A stretch of DNA of 20,439 nucleotides from Aeromicrobium sp. Its GTDB lineage: Bacteria > Actinomycetota > Actinomycetes > Propionibacteriales > Nocardioidaceae. The notes beneath the pieces were generated by a model. That model did not search any database, was not told where the DNA came from, and saw only the letters and a list, made by a program, of their open reading frames with translations. The DNA is taken from assembly GCA_023254755.1 (NCBI GenBank), contig JALRKU010000451.1, forward strand, positions 1 to 20,439, read 5' to 3'. Numbering within the stretch: the stretch's first letter is position 1; every line of letters begins with the position of its first letter. This document shows, one piece after another, positions 12,229 to 19,130 of this stretch. The translations under genes were made by a program, and so were the position numbers.

Positions 12229-13494
12229 ATGGAGGTCATGGCACCCGAGCCCGCACGCACCACCGACGTCGCCGCCCTGGCGATCGACTACGGTGACCGC
12301 CTGCTGCTGGGAACCGTGCGCGACGTCCACCAGGCCGTCGCCAAGCGGGTCTTCCGCGGCACGCGCCTCGTCGGCGGTCGACTGCCCGAGTCGATGCACG
12401 ACGCCGTCGCCACGTCGATCTACGGCGCCATCTCCGGCTTCCTGCGCATCGGCAGCGGAGCGGTCCGCACGATGGCGAGCCGCGGCGTCGGCAAGCCGGT
12501 CGAGGGCAGTGCGCGCGGCCGCATGGTCGTGTCCGCGATCAACGGTCTCGTCGGCGACGAGCTCCGCATGCTCGACGACCCACAGGCGATCACGATGGCG
12601 GTGCGCGTCGACGGCGCCGACGTGCCGGCCAACGGGTGGCCGCTGCGCGAGGCGTTCCGCGACGGCACGAGCCACCTGGTCGTCTTCCTCCACGGACTCT
12701 GCGAGAACGAGGAGTCGTGGAACCTCAACGCCCGCGCGCACGGCACGACGTACCCGCAGCGGGTGTCCGCGGAGACCAGCGGGACGCCGGTCCTGATCCG
12801 CTACAACACGGGCCTGCACATCTCCGAGAACGGCCAGCACCTCGACCAGCTGATTCGTCAGCTCGTCGCGAACTGGCCCGTCCCCGTCACCCGCATCACC
12901 CTGGTCGGCCACTCGATTGGCGGCCTGGTCGCTCGGGCCGCCAGCAACCACGCCACGGCGGCCCAGCAGACCTGGCAGCACCTCGTGCGCGACGTCGTCT
13001 GCCTGGGCACTCCGCACGCGGGTGCCACGCTGGAGAAGGCGGCCCACGTCGGTGCGCGGCTGTTGAGGTTCTGGCCCGAGAGCCGCCCCTTCGGCCGGAG
13101 CCTCGAGTCGCGGTCGGCCGGCATCGTCGACCTGCGGCACGGCTACATCTCGGCGGAGGAGTGGAAGGGCCAGGACCTCACGGCGCAGTGGGGCCTCGAC
13201 CGCATCGCCGCGGCGCCGCTGCCCCACGCCGAGTACCACTTCGTCGCCGCGACGCTGGGCGCGACGCAGGGGCACCCGCTGAGCTCGGTGCTCGGCGACC
13301 TGCTGGTGCACTTCTCCTCGGCCACCGGCGTCGGTCGCACGGGCGCCGTCGTCGACGGGGCCCGCTTCGAGTACCTGCCGTCGGCCCACCACTTCGCGCT
13401 GCTGAACCACCCGCAGGTCGGCGACTGGCTGGTGTCGTGGCTCAACGCCCGCGACGAGCGCCGTCCGGCCCTGGGCTGGACCCGGCGCGCCTGA
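12229..13494 (+). CDS. Alpha/beta hydrolase with GHSIGG lipase motif (PGAP1/lipase-like)
   Basis: A 421-residue protein. The first ~130 residues form an Ala/Arg-rich region without a recognised domain (VRDVHQAVAKRVF, SIYGAISGFLRIGSG). The hydrolase domain begins at SHLVVFLHGLCENEESW (oxyanion region HG), followed by TPVLIRYNTGLHISENG. The nucleophile elbow is LVGHSIGGLVAR with Ser at residue 229. VVCLGTPHAGATLEKAAH and a late histidine in SAHHFALLNHPQV, the likely catalytic His, complete the lipase pattern. It resembles triacylglycerol lipase/PGAP1-type enzymes; no signal peptide is seen. ATG 12229 or ATG 12238 (three codons on) may be the start; GGAGG lies too close to the second, so I list the first. 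It is separated from tig by a terminator, so it is probably transcribed alone. The substrate is unknown. Confidence 0.85.
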   Translation: MEVMAPEPARTTDVAALAIDYGDRLLLGTVRDVHQAVAKRVFRGTRLVGGRLPESMHDAVATSIYGAISGFLRIGSGAVRTMASRGVGKPVEGSARGRMVVSAINGLVGDELRMLDDPQAITMAVRVDGADVPANGWPLREAFRDGTSHLVVFLHGLCENEESWNLNARAHGTTYPQRVSAETSGTPVLIRYNTGLHISENGQHLDQLIRQLVANWPVPVTRITLVGHSIGGLVARAASNHATAAQQTWQHLVRDVVCLGTPHAGATLEKAAHVGARLLRFWPESRPFGRSLESRSAGIVDLRHGYISAEEWKGQDLTAQWGLDRIAAAPLPHAEYHFVAATLGATQGHPLSSVLGDLLVHFSSATGVGRTGAVVDGARFEYLPSAHHFALLNHPQVGDWLVSWLNARDERRPALGWTRRA

Positions 13495-13542
13495 CCCGCC
13501 CGGCGAGCCAGGAGTCCGCTGGTCAGGGCTGTGGTGTGCCCC

Positions 13543-13555
13543 TAGGGTGACCCGG
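13543..13555 (+). promoter_or_regulatory. Promoter for the SRPBCC gene pair
   Basis: TAGGGT (13543-13548) lies 17 bases after TGGTCA (13520-13525), a 4/6 match to the housekeeping -35. The predicted leader of about 29 bases contains AGGAG ahead of the ATG at 13584. Confidence 0.5.
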
Positions 13556-13583
13556 GACACCCCCGACCCAGGAGCACTCCCAC

Positions 13584-14075
13584 ATGGCACCGGTCCCTCA
13601 CCGTGAACGCATCGAGGCGAGCATCGACATCGCCGCCCCGCCCGCCGACGTCTGGTCGCTCGTCTCCGACCTGCGCCGGATGGGGGAGTGGAGCCCCCAG
13701 TGCCGCCGCATGGTCATCTTCGGCGGCGACGTGAAGCAGGGCACCCGCACGCTCAACGTGAACCGTCAGCGCTGGAAGTTCTGGCCGACCACCGCGAAGG
13801 TCGTGGCGTTCGAGCCCGAGAAGCGGCTCGCCCTGCGGATCGCCGAGAACCGGACCGTGTGGACCTACGAGCTCGAGCCCACGGCGGACGGCACCCGGGT
13901 CACCGAGTCGCGCACCACGCCCGACGGCGTCTCCCGACTCTCCAAGGCGCTCACCAAGGTCGCCCTCGGTGGTACGACGCAGTTCGAGGCCGAGCTCGAG
14001 CGCGGCATCCACGCGACGCTCGGCCGTGTCAAGACCGTGGTCGAGCAGGGTCGCCTCGAGCAGGGCCGGGCCTGA
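13584..14075 (+). CDS. SRPBCC (START-like) family protein, first of a tandem pair
   Basis: A 163-residue single-domain protein of the polyketide-cyclase/dehydrase-like SRPBCC superfamily, which forms a deep hydrophobic ligand pocket. The N-terminal strand-helix pattern is characteristic: IEASIDIAAPPADVWSLVSDLRRMGEWSPQ. It is followed by GGDVKQGTRTLNVNR, RLALRIAENRTVWTYELEP and a long C-terminal helix (LERGIHATLGRVKTVVEQ). No catalytic residue can be assigned; ligand and function are unknown. AGGAG precedes the ATG at 13584. The downstream paralogue starts one base after its stop, so the two are co-transcribed and may be translationally coupled. Confidence 0.88.
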   Translation: MAPVPHRERIEASIDIAAPPADVWSLVSDLRRMGEWSPQCRRMVIFGGDVKQGTRTLNVNRQRWKFWPTTAKVVAFEPEKRLALRIAENRTVWTYELEPTADGTRVTESRTTPDGVSRLSKALTKVALGGTTQFEAELERGIHATLGRVKTVVEQGRLEQGRA

Positions 14076-14076
14076 C

Positions 14077-14568
14077 GTGGCGCCCCCGAAGTTCCCGAGC
14101 GGCGGGCTCCCGCCGCTGGAGGCCGAGACCGAGATCGCGGCACCGGTCGACCGCGTGTGGGCGTTGTTGTCCGACCTGCGCGCCATGAGTCGCCGCAGCC
14201 CCGAGACCGTGCGCATGGTGATCTCCGACGAGCCGACGGTGGGCACCAAGGGCTGGAACGTCAACCGCAAGGGCGCCGTCGTTTGGATCACCACGACGCG
14301 GATCACGCGGTGGAAGCCCCCGACCCACGACGGCTCGGCGGCCCTGGCCTTCCACGTGGCGCCGACGAACGTCGAGTGGTCCTACGAGCTGACGCCGACC
14401 GAGGCCGGCACCCACGTGGTCGAGCGCCGTTCCTCCCTGCCGAAGGCCGGGCTCACCGTGCGGGTCGCCGGGCGGTGGGCCATGGGCGGTTCGGAGAACC
14501 ACGACGTCGAGCTGCTCGACGGCATGCACCGCACCCTCGCGGCGCTCAAGGCCGACGCCGAGCGCTGA
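14077..14568 (+). CDS. SRPBCC (START-like) family protein, second of a tandem pair
   Basis: Also 163 residues, with the same architecture as its upstream neighbour: LEAETEIAAPVDRVWALLSDLRAMSRRSPE, then VGTKGWNVNRKG, a VEWSYELTP strand matching the neighbour's VWTYELEP, and a final helix LLDGMHRTLAALKADAER. The shared lengths, NVNR motif and SDLR motif show a tandem duplication, though the sequences have diverged widely. GTG 14077 lies one base after the previous stop. Function is unknown; a paired ligand-binding or heterodimer role is possible but not shown. It converges on the GntR regulator gene with only nine bases between stops. Confidence 0.86.
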   Translation: MAPPKFPSGGLPPLEAETEIAAPVDRVWALLSDLRAMSRRSPETVRMVISDEPTVGTKGWNVNRKGAVVWITTTRITRWKPPTHDGSAALAFHVAPTNVEWSYELTPTEAGTHVVERRSSLPKAGLTVRVAGRWAMGGSENHDVELLDGMHRTLAALKADAER

Positions 14569-14577
14569 CGTCCGTCG

Positions 14578-15318
14578 CTACCGGTCGACGAGGGTGATCT
14601 CGAAGGAGTAGAGGTCGGGACGGTAGCGGTGCGAGCCGTACTCGACCGCGTGCCCCGCGTTGTCGTAGGCCGTGCGCTGCATCGTGAGCAGGGGAGCGCC
14701 GCGCTTCTCGGCGAGCAGCTTGGCGTCGGCGGCCGATGCCGGTGCCGCACCGATGCGCTGCTTGGCCACCCGCATGTGGATGCCGGCTCGTCGCAGCACG
14801 GCGTACAGGCCGTCGGTGTCGAGGTCGTGCGCCTCGAGGTCGATCAGGCTCACCGGCAGCCAGTTGTGCATGAGGGCCAGCGGCTTGCCGCTGATCAGGC
14901 GCAGGCGTCGCAGCGACCAGACGTCGTCGCCCTTGGCGACCTGGAGCTCGGAGGCGATCGTCTCGTCGGCCGGGACCCGCTCCAGCCCCAGGATCGTGGT
15001 GCGGGGGTCCTGTCCTGCCTGGGTCAGGTCGTCGTGCAGGCTCGTCAGCTCGACGGACCGGCTGACCTTGCCGTGCACGACCTGCGTGCCGACCCCGCGC
15101 TTGCGCACCAGCATGCCCTTGTCGACGAGGACCTGGATCGCCTGGCGCATCGTGGGCCGGCTGAGGCCGAGATCCTTCGCGAGGGTGATCTCGTTCTCGA
15201 TGCGCTCGCCGGGACCCAGTGCACCGGACAGGATGGCAGCCTCGAACTGCGCGGCCACCTGGAAGTACAGGGGCACCGGACTGGAGCGATCGAGCGTGAT
15301 CGTCGGCTGTCCTGGCAC
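14578..15318 (-). CDS. iolR: GntR/HutC-type transcriptional regulator with UTRA domain, likely repressor of the iol operon
   Basis: About 246 residues from GTG 15318. The N-terminal winged helix-turn-helix covers roughly 14-75: PVPLYFQVAAQFEAAILSG, ERIENEITLAKDLGLSRPTM and RQAIQVLVDKGMLVRKRGVG. A UTRA effector domain follows (VWSLRRLRLISGKPLALMHNWL, near-C-terminal APLLTMQRTAYDNAGHAVEYG). It is divergent from the inositol genes and TGTC/GACA palindromes lie between them, so an IolR role responding to an inositol intermediate is inferred from context, like GntR-type IolR of Corynebacterium. GTG 15318 is chosen because TACGAT ends six bases before it (leaderless). An upstream ATG at 15360 would place the start inside the operator. 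Confidence 0.85.
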   Translation of the reverse strand: MPGQPTITLDRSSPVPLYFQVAAQFEAAILSGALGPGERIENEITLAKDLGLSRPTMRQAIQVLVDKGMLVRKRGVGTQVVHGKVSRSVELTSLHDDLTQAGQDPRTTILGLERVPADETIASELQVAKGDDVWSLRRLRLISGKPLALMHNWLPVSLIDLEAHDLDTDGLYAVLRRAGIHMRVAKQRIGAAPASAADAKLLAEKRGAPLLTMQRTAYDNAGHAVEYGSHRYRPDLYSFEITLVDR

Positions 15319-15324
15319 GGCGTC

Positions 15325-15330
15325 ATCGTA
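15325..15330 (-). promoter_or_regulatory. Leaderless -10 element (TACGAT) for the GntR regulator
   Basis: On the - strand TACGAT (15330-15325) is followed by GACGCC and then GTG (15318), giving a predicted start of transcription at the first base of the start codon. GACA-AA-TGTC (15333-15342) lies just upstream, so autoregulation is likely. Confidence 0.5.
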
Positions 15331-15351
15331 CCGACAAATGTCCGTACGTCC

Positions 15352-15367
15352 ATATGTCATGACATAT
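15352..15367. promoter_or_regulatory. Candidate IolR operator 1 (perfect 16-base palindrome)
   Basis: ATATGTCATGACATAT is a perfect palindrome in otherwise GC-rich DNA. It ends two bases before the -35 of the iol promoter and lies 22 bases upstream of the regulator's -10. Its core TGTCATGACA fits the consensus KGWCHTRACA that I recall for Corynebacterium IolR. Confidence 0.65.
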
Positions 15368-15369
15368 TC

Positions 15370-15405
15370 TTGACAAGCGTTGTGATGGCAGACACACTCG
15401 TGTCG
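15370..15405 (+). promoter_or_regulatory. Promoter of the iol operon (TTGACA-N17-CACACT)
   Basis: A consensus -35 TTGACA at 15370-15375, a 17-base spacer and a weaker -10 CACACT at 15393-15398. Transcription would start near 15405 with a leader of about 54 bases. A palindrome lies on each side of this promoter. Confidence 0.55.
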
Positions 15406-15412
15406 TCACCGC

Positions 15413-15426
15413 TTTGTCACGACAAA
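15413..15426. promoter_or_regulatory. Candidate IolR operator 2 (TTTGTC-AC-GACAAA)
   Basis: An inverted repeat with six-base arms just downstream of the predicted iol start site. Its core TGTCACGACA differs from operator 1 at one base, so a repressor bound here could block transcription. The two palindrome centres are 60 bases apart. Confidence 0.5.
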
Positions 15427-15458
15427 CACCCCACACAGCTCGTCCGGAAAGGTCCGCG

Positions 15459-16346
15459 ATGCCCGCCTCCCCCTCCTCTGTCGACCGGATCGCCGGTGCT
15501 CCCATCTCGTGGGGGGTGTGCGAGGTCCCCGGCTGGGGCTACCAGCTCCCGGCGGAGCAGGTCCTCGCCGACATGCACGAGCTGGGGCTGACGGCGACCG
15601 AGTTCGGGCCCGAGGGCTTCCTGCCCGACGCGCCCGCCGAGAAGGCGGCGTTCCTGGCGCGGTACGACCTCAGGGCCGTCGGCGGCTTCGTGCCCGTCGT
15701 GCTCCACGACGAGAGCCACGACCCGCTTCCCGAGGTCGACGCCTACATCGACGCGTGCATCGCGGCCGGCGCCGGCGTGGTCGTGCTCGCCGCAGCCACG
15801 GGTGCCGACGGCTACGACGCCCGCCCCGTGCTCAGCGACGTGCAGTGGAAGACCCTCCTGGGCAACCTGGACCGGTTGTCGGACCACACCGCGTCCCGCG
15901 GCCTCGTCGCCGCGCTGCACCCGCACATCGGCACGCTCGTCGAGAACGCCGCCGACGTGCAGCGCGTGCTCGACGGGTCGAAGGTCGGGTTCTGCATCGA
16001 CACCGGTCACCTGGTCGCCGCCGGCGCCGATCCCGTCGCCATCACCCTGGCCAACCTCGACCGCGTGAAGCACGTCCACCTCAAGGACGTCGACGGCGAG
16101 CTGGCGGTCCGGGTCCAGAACGGCGAGATCGCGTTCTCCGACGCCGTGCCGCAGGGGCTGTGGACGGTGCTCGGCACCGGATCGGTCGACGTGCGTGCGA
16201 TGATCGACGCGCTCGAGGGCAACGGCTACACGGGCTGGTACGTCCTCGAGCAGGACCTGATGCTCAAGAACGGTGCTCCGGAGGGCGAGGGACCCAAGGT
16301 CGACGTCCGCCGCTGCTACGACTTCGTGAAGGACGCGCTCGCGTGA
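15459..16346 (+). CDS. iolE: IolE-like TIM-barrel protein (probable 2-keto-myo-inositol dehydratase)
   Basis: A 295-residue sugar phosphate isomerase/epimerase-fold protein, cytoplasmic. IAGAPISWGVCEVPGWGYQL at 10-29, then LGLTATEFGPEGFLP, are typical of the inosose-dehydratase group in actinobacterial inositol clusters. Barrel and metal-site segments follow: ALHPHIGTLVEN, GFCIDTGHLVAAGADP, VKHVHLKDVDG and WYVLEQD, supplying Glu/Asp/His ligands. IolE removes water from 2-keto-myo-inositol to give the trihydroxycyclohexanedione used by IolD. The ATG at 15459 follows GGAAAGG; an in-frame ATG at 15414 would lie inside operator 2 and was rejected. It is first in the operon, and its stop overlaps iolC by GTGA. 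An isomerase role cannot be excluded. Confidence 0.85.
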   Translation: MPASPSSVDRIAGAPISWGVCEVPGWGYQLPAEQVLADMHELGLTATEFGPEGFLPDAPAEKAAFLARYDLRAVGGFVPVVLHDESHDPLPEVDAYIDACIAAGAGVVVLAAATGADGYDARPVLSDVQWKTLLGNLDRLSDHTASRGLVAALHPHIGTLVENAADVQRVLDGSKVGFCIDTGHLVAAGADPVAITLANLDRVKHVHLKDVDGELAVRVQNGEIAFSDAVPQGLWTVLGTGSVDVRAMIDALEGNGYTGWYVLEQDLMLKNGAPEGEGPKVDVRRCYDFVKDALA

Positions 16347-17323
16347 CCCATTCCGCCGCCGGTCGGTTCGACGTCATCACGATGGGTCGTGTCGGCGTCG
16401 ACATCTACCCCGAGCAGATCGGGGTCGGCCTCGAGGACGTGACCTCGTTCGCGAAGTTCCTCGGCGGCAGCTCGACGAACGTCGCGGTCGCCGCGTCCCG
16501 GCTCGGGCACCGCGTCGCCACGATCACCCGCACGGGGGACGACCCGTTCGGCCGATTCATCCACACGGCCCTCGAGGGCTTCGGCGTCGACGACCGCTTC
16601 GTGTCCGCGGTGCCGCACCTGCCCACGCCGGTCGTGTTCTGCGAGATCTTCCCGCCGGACGACTTCCCGCTCTACTTCTACCGCGAGCCGAAGGCGCCGG
16701 ACCTGGAGATCACGCCGGAGTCGCTGGACCTCGACGCGATCCGCGAGGCCGAGATCTTCTGGTTCACCGTCACCGGCCTGTCGCAGTCGCCCAGTCGCGA
16801 GGCGCACCTGGCCGCGCTCGAGGCGCGAGCCGAGACGGGGCGCACCACGATCATCGACCTGGACTACCGTCCGATGTTCTGGGACAGCGAGGCCGACGCG
16901 ACCGAGCAGATCACCCGGGTGCTTCCGTACGCCACCGTCGCGGTCGGCAACAAGGAGGAGTGCCGGGTGGCGATCGGGGAGCCCGTCCAGTCCGAGATGG
17001 CGCCCGAGGTGGCCGCCAAGGCGCTGCACGACGCGGGCGTCGAGCTCGCCGTCGTCAAGCAGGGACCGCTGGGCGTCCTCGGCAGCAGGGGCAGCGAGCA
17101 GGTCGTCGTCCCGCCCGTCCCGGTCGACGTCGTCAACGGTCTCGGCGCCGGCGACGCCTTCGGCGGCTCGCTCGTGCACGGCCTGCTCTCGGGATTCGAC
17201 CTCGAGCGCACCCTGACCCTCGCCAACGCGGCCGGTTCCTACGTGGCCGGCCAGCTGTCCTGCGCCGACGCGATGCCGACCGTCGACCAGCTCGAGACCT
17301 ACCTGCAGGAGAGTGGCCGATGA
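16343..17323 (+). CDS. iolC: 5-dehydro-2-deoxygluconokinase (PfkB family)
   Basis: A 326-residue ribokinase-like sugar kinase that phosphorylates 5-dehydro-2-deoxy-D-gluconate in inositol breakdown. The N-terminal PfkB signature FAKFLGGSSTNVAVAASRLG and the C-terminal signature VVNGLGAGDAFGGSLVHG are intact, with the catalytic base at Asp271 in GAGD. Segments VITMGRVGVDIYPEQIGVGL and CEIFPPDDFPLYFYREPKAPD are typical of IolC and distinguish it from ribokinase. GTG 16343 overlaps the iolE stop (GTGA) and its own stop overlaps the aldolase start (ATGA). It is a stand-alone kinase, without the aldolase domain found fused in some proteobacteria; the next gene probably supplies that step. Confidence 0.94.
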   Translation: MTHSAAGRFDVITMGRVGVDIYPEQIGVGLEDVTSFAKFLGGSSTNVAVAASRLGHRVATITRTGDDPFGRFIHTALEGFGVDDRFVSAVPHLPTPVVFCEIFPPDDFPLYFYREPKAPDLEITPESLDLDAIREAEIFWFTVTGLSQSPSREAHLAALEARAETGRTTIIDLDYRPMFWDSEADATEQITRVLPYATVAVGNKEECRVAIGEPVQSEMAPEVAAKALHDAGVELAVVKQGPLGVLGSRGSEQVVVPPVPVDVVNGLGAGDAFGGSLVHGLLSGFDLERTLTLANAAGSYVAGQLSCADAMPTVDQLETYLQESGR

Positions 17324-18252
17324 GCGCCCCGACCACCGTGACGGCGTCCGACGTGCAGCGCATCGTCGACGTGCGCGCGACCGATCCGGCGAGCATCGCC
17401 CGCCGCTGGGCAGAGCGCCGCCAGCCGGCCAACGGACTCGTCGGCCAGAACAACGGGCGGCTGATGCTCATCGCCGCGGACCACCCGGCACGCGGTGCGC
17501 TCCGCGCCGGCGAGAACGCCCTCGCCATGGGCGACCGCACCGAGCTCCTCGACCGCATGGTCCGTGCCCTGTCGCGGCCCGGTGTCGACGGCGTCCTCGG
17601 CACGGCCGACGTGGTCGAGGACCTGCTGCTGCTCGGCGCCCTCGAGGGCAAGGTCGTCATCGGCTCGATGAACCGTGGCGGACTCGCCGGGACGGTCTTC
17701 GAGATGGACGACCGCTACACCGGCCACGACGCCGCCACGATCGAGTCGTTCGGCTTCCAGGGCGGCAAGATGCTGTTCCGCATCGACCCGAACGACCCGT
17801 CGACGGTCGCCACGATGGAGGCCACGGCGCGCGCCGTCGCCGATCTCGCGTCACGCGGCCTGATGGCGATGGTCGAGCCGTTCATCTCCGGTCGCGGTGC
17901 CGACGGCCGGGTCAGGAACGACCTGTCGACGGAGGCCGTCGTCCGCTCGGCGACCGTGGCCGCAGGCCTCGCGCCGACGTCGGCGTACACCTGGCTCAAG
18001 CTGCCGGTCGTCGACGACATGGACACGGTTCTCGCCGCCACGACGCTGCCCGTGCTGCTGCTCGGCGGCGAGGTCGCGGCCGACCAGGAGGCGCAGTTCG
18101 CCGCGTGGTCCAAGGCGCTGACCAACCCCGTCGTCCGCGGCATGGTGGTCGGTCGCAGCCTGCTGTTCCCGCCGACGGGCACGGTCGAGGACGCCGTCGA
18201 CGCCACCGTGCGCATGATGGCGCCGGGTGGCCTGGGGGAGATGACCGCGTGA
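17320..18252 (+). CDS. Cgl0159-type (beta/alpha)8-barrel protein, probable class I aldolase of the inositol pathway
   Basis: A 310-residue barrel protein related in architecture to DeoC/DhnA-type class I aldolases. Key segments are LMLIAADHPARGA (an Asp-His loop on an early strand), GVDGVLGTADVVEDLL, VVIGSMNRGGLAG, a strand YTWLKLPVV with Lys227 as candidate Schiff-base residue, and LLLGGE plus MVVGRSLLFPP resembling a phosphate-binding site. Placed directly after iolC, it most likely cleaves 5-dehydro-2-deoxygluconate 6-phosphate to dihydroxyacetone phosphate and malonate semialdehyde. Bacillus IolJ does this with an unrelated metal-dependent aldolase. The function is inferred from context and residues; I recall the family only as 'Cgl0159 family'. 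Both ends overlap neighbours by four bases. Confidence 0.82.
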   Translation: MSAPTTVTASDVQRIVDVRATDPASIARRWAERRQPANGLVGQNNGRLMLIAADHPARGALRAGENALAMGDRTELLDRMVRALSRPGVDGVLGTADVVEDLLLLGALEGKVVIGSMNRGGLAGTVFEMDDRYTGHDAATIESFGFQGGKMLFRIDPNDPSTVATMEATARAVADLASRGLMAMVEPFISGRGADGRVRNDLSTEAVVRSATVAAGLAPTSAYTWLKLPVVDDMDTVLAATTLPVLLLGGEVAADQEAQFAAWSKALTNPVVRGMVVGRSLLFPPTGTVEDAVDATVRMMAPGGLGEMTA

Positions 18253-19130
18253 CGGAGCACGTGCTGCGCTCGGGCGAGGCGTCGAACGGCGCCTTCGTCC
18301 TCGACGTGACGCCGGAGTCGGCCGGCTGGACGCACTCGGGTCTGAAGATCCTGGTGCTCGAGGCCGGGCAGGGCGAGTCGTTCGCCACTGGCTCCGACGA
18401 GGCCGTCGTCCTGTCGCTGTCCGGCTCCGCCGAGGTGATCGTCGACGACGAGACGTTCAGCCTCGAGGGCCGTGCATCGGTCTTCGACGGTCCGAGCGAC
18501 GTCGTCTACGCGCCCGTCGGCAGCACCCTGACCGTCACCAGCGCCGACGGCGGCCGGTTCGCGGTCTGCACGGCCCGAGCCGAGAACCGGCTGGCGCCGG
18601 CGTACCTGAAGGCGGCAGACGTTCCCGTCGAGCTGCGCGGGGCCGGCCAGGCCAGCCGCCAGGTCCACAACTTCGGCGTCCCGGGCGTGCTCGACGCGGA
18701 CCGGATGATCGCGTGCGAGGTGATCACGCCCGGCGGCAACTGGTCGTCGTACCCCCCTCACAAGCACGACGTGGAGCGCCCGGGGGTCGAGACCCAGCTC
18801 GAGGAGATCTACTACTTCGAGGTCGCCGCGGGCCCGACGGGCCCGGGCATGGCCTACCAGCGGGTCTACGGACACGAGACGTCCGAGACCGACGTGCTCG
18901 CGGAGGTGCGCACCGGCGACGTCGTGCTGATCCCGGATGGCTGGCACGGTCCGTCGATCGCGGTCCCCGGCTACGACCTGTACTACCTGAACGTGATGGC
19001 CGGCGGCGGTGAGACGCGCGCCTGGCTGATCTGCGACGACCCCGCCCACGCCTGGATCCGCGACACGTGGGCCGAGCAGTCGGTGGATCCCCGTCTGCCA
19101 CTTCACGCCGACCACGCAGGAGCGTCATGA
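18249..19130 (+). CDS. iolB: 5-deoxy-glucuronate isomerase
   Basis: A 293-residue bicupin that isomerises 5-deoxy-D-glucuronate to 5-dehydro-2-deoxy-D-gluconate. The metal site of the second cupin is visible in SSYPPHKHDVERPGVETQLEEIYYFEV, with His171 and His173, glutamates 185-186, and His233 in PDGWHGPSIAVPGYDLYYLNVMAG. The N-terminal cupin (VVLSLSGSAEVIVDDETFSLEGR) is intact and VFDGPSDVVYAPVGS is family-typical. GTG 18249 overlaps the aldolase stop (GTGA); the stop overlaps iolD (ATGA). Its place between IolD and IolC in the pathway fits the surrounding genes. Confidence 0.95.
   Translation: MTEHVLRSGEASNGAFVLDVTPESAGWTHSGLKILVLEAGQGESFATGSDEAVVLSLSGSAEVIVDDETFSLEGRASVFDGPSDVVYAPVGSTLTVTSADGGRFAVCTARAENRLAPAYLKAADVPVELRGAGQASRQVHNFGVPGVLDADRMIACEVITPGGNWSSYPPHKHDVERPGVETQLEEIYYFEVAAGPTGPGMAYQRVYGHETSETDVLAEVRTGDVVLIPDGWHGPSIAVPGYDLYYLNVMAGGGETRAWLICDDPAHAWIRDTWAEQSVDPRLPLHADHAGAS

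Noticed and set aside
10630..13590. Very long - strand open frame opposite tig and the hydrolase gene
   Set aside because: Mirror of well-supported + strand genes, crosses the tig terminator, and shows no recognisable domain.
15319..15360. Upstream ATG start for the GntR regulator
   Set aside because: It would translate through the operator and -10 region; the leaderless GTG at 15318 fits the promoter and family N terminus better.
15414..15458. Upstream ATG start for iolE
   Set aside because: It lies inside the TTTGTC/GACAAA palindrome and lacks a ribosome-binding site, while the ATG at 15459 has GGAAAGG upstream.
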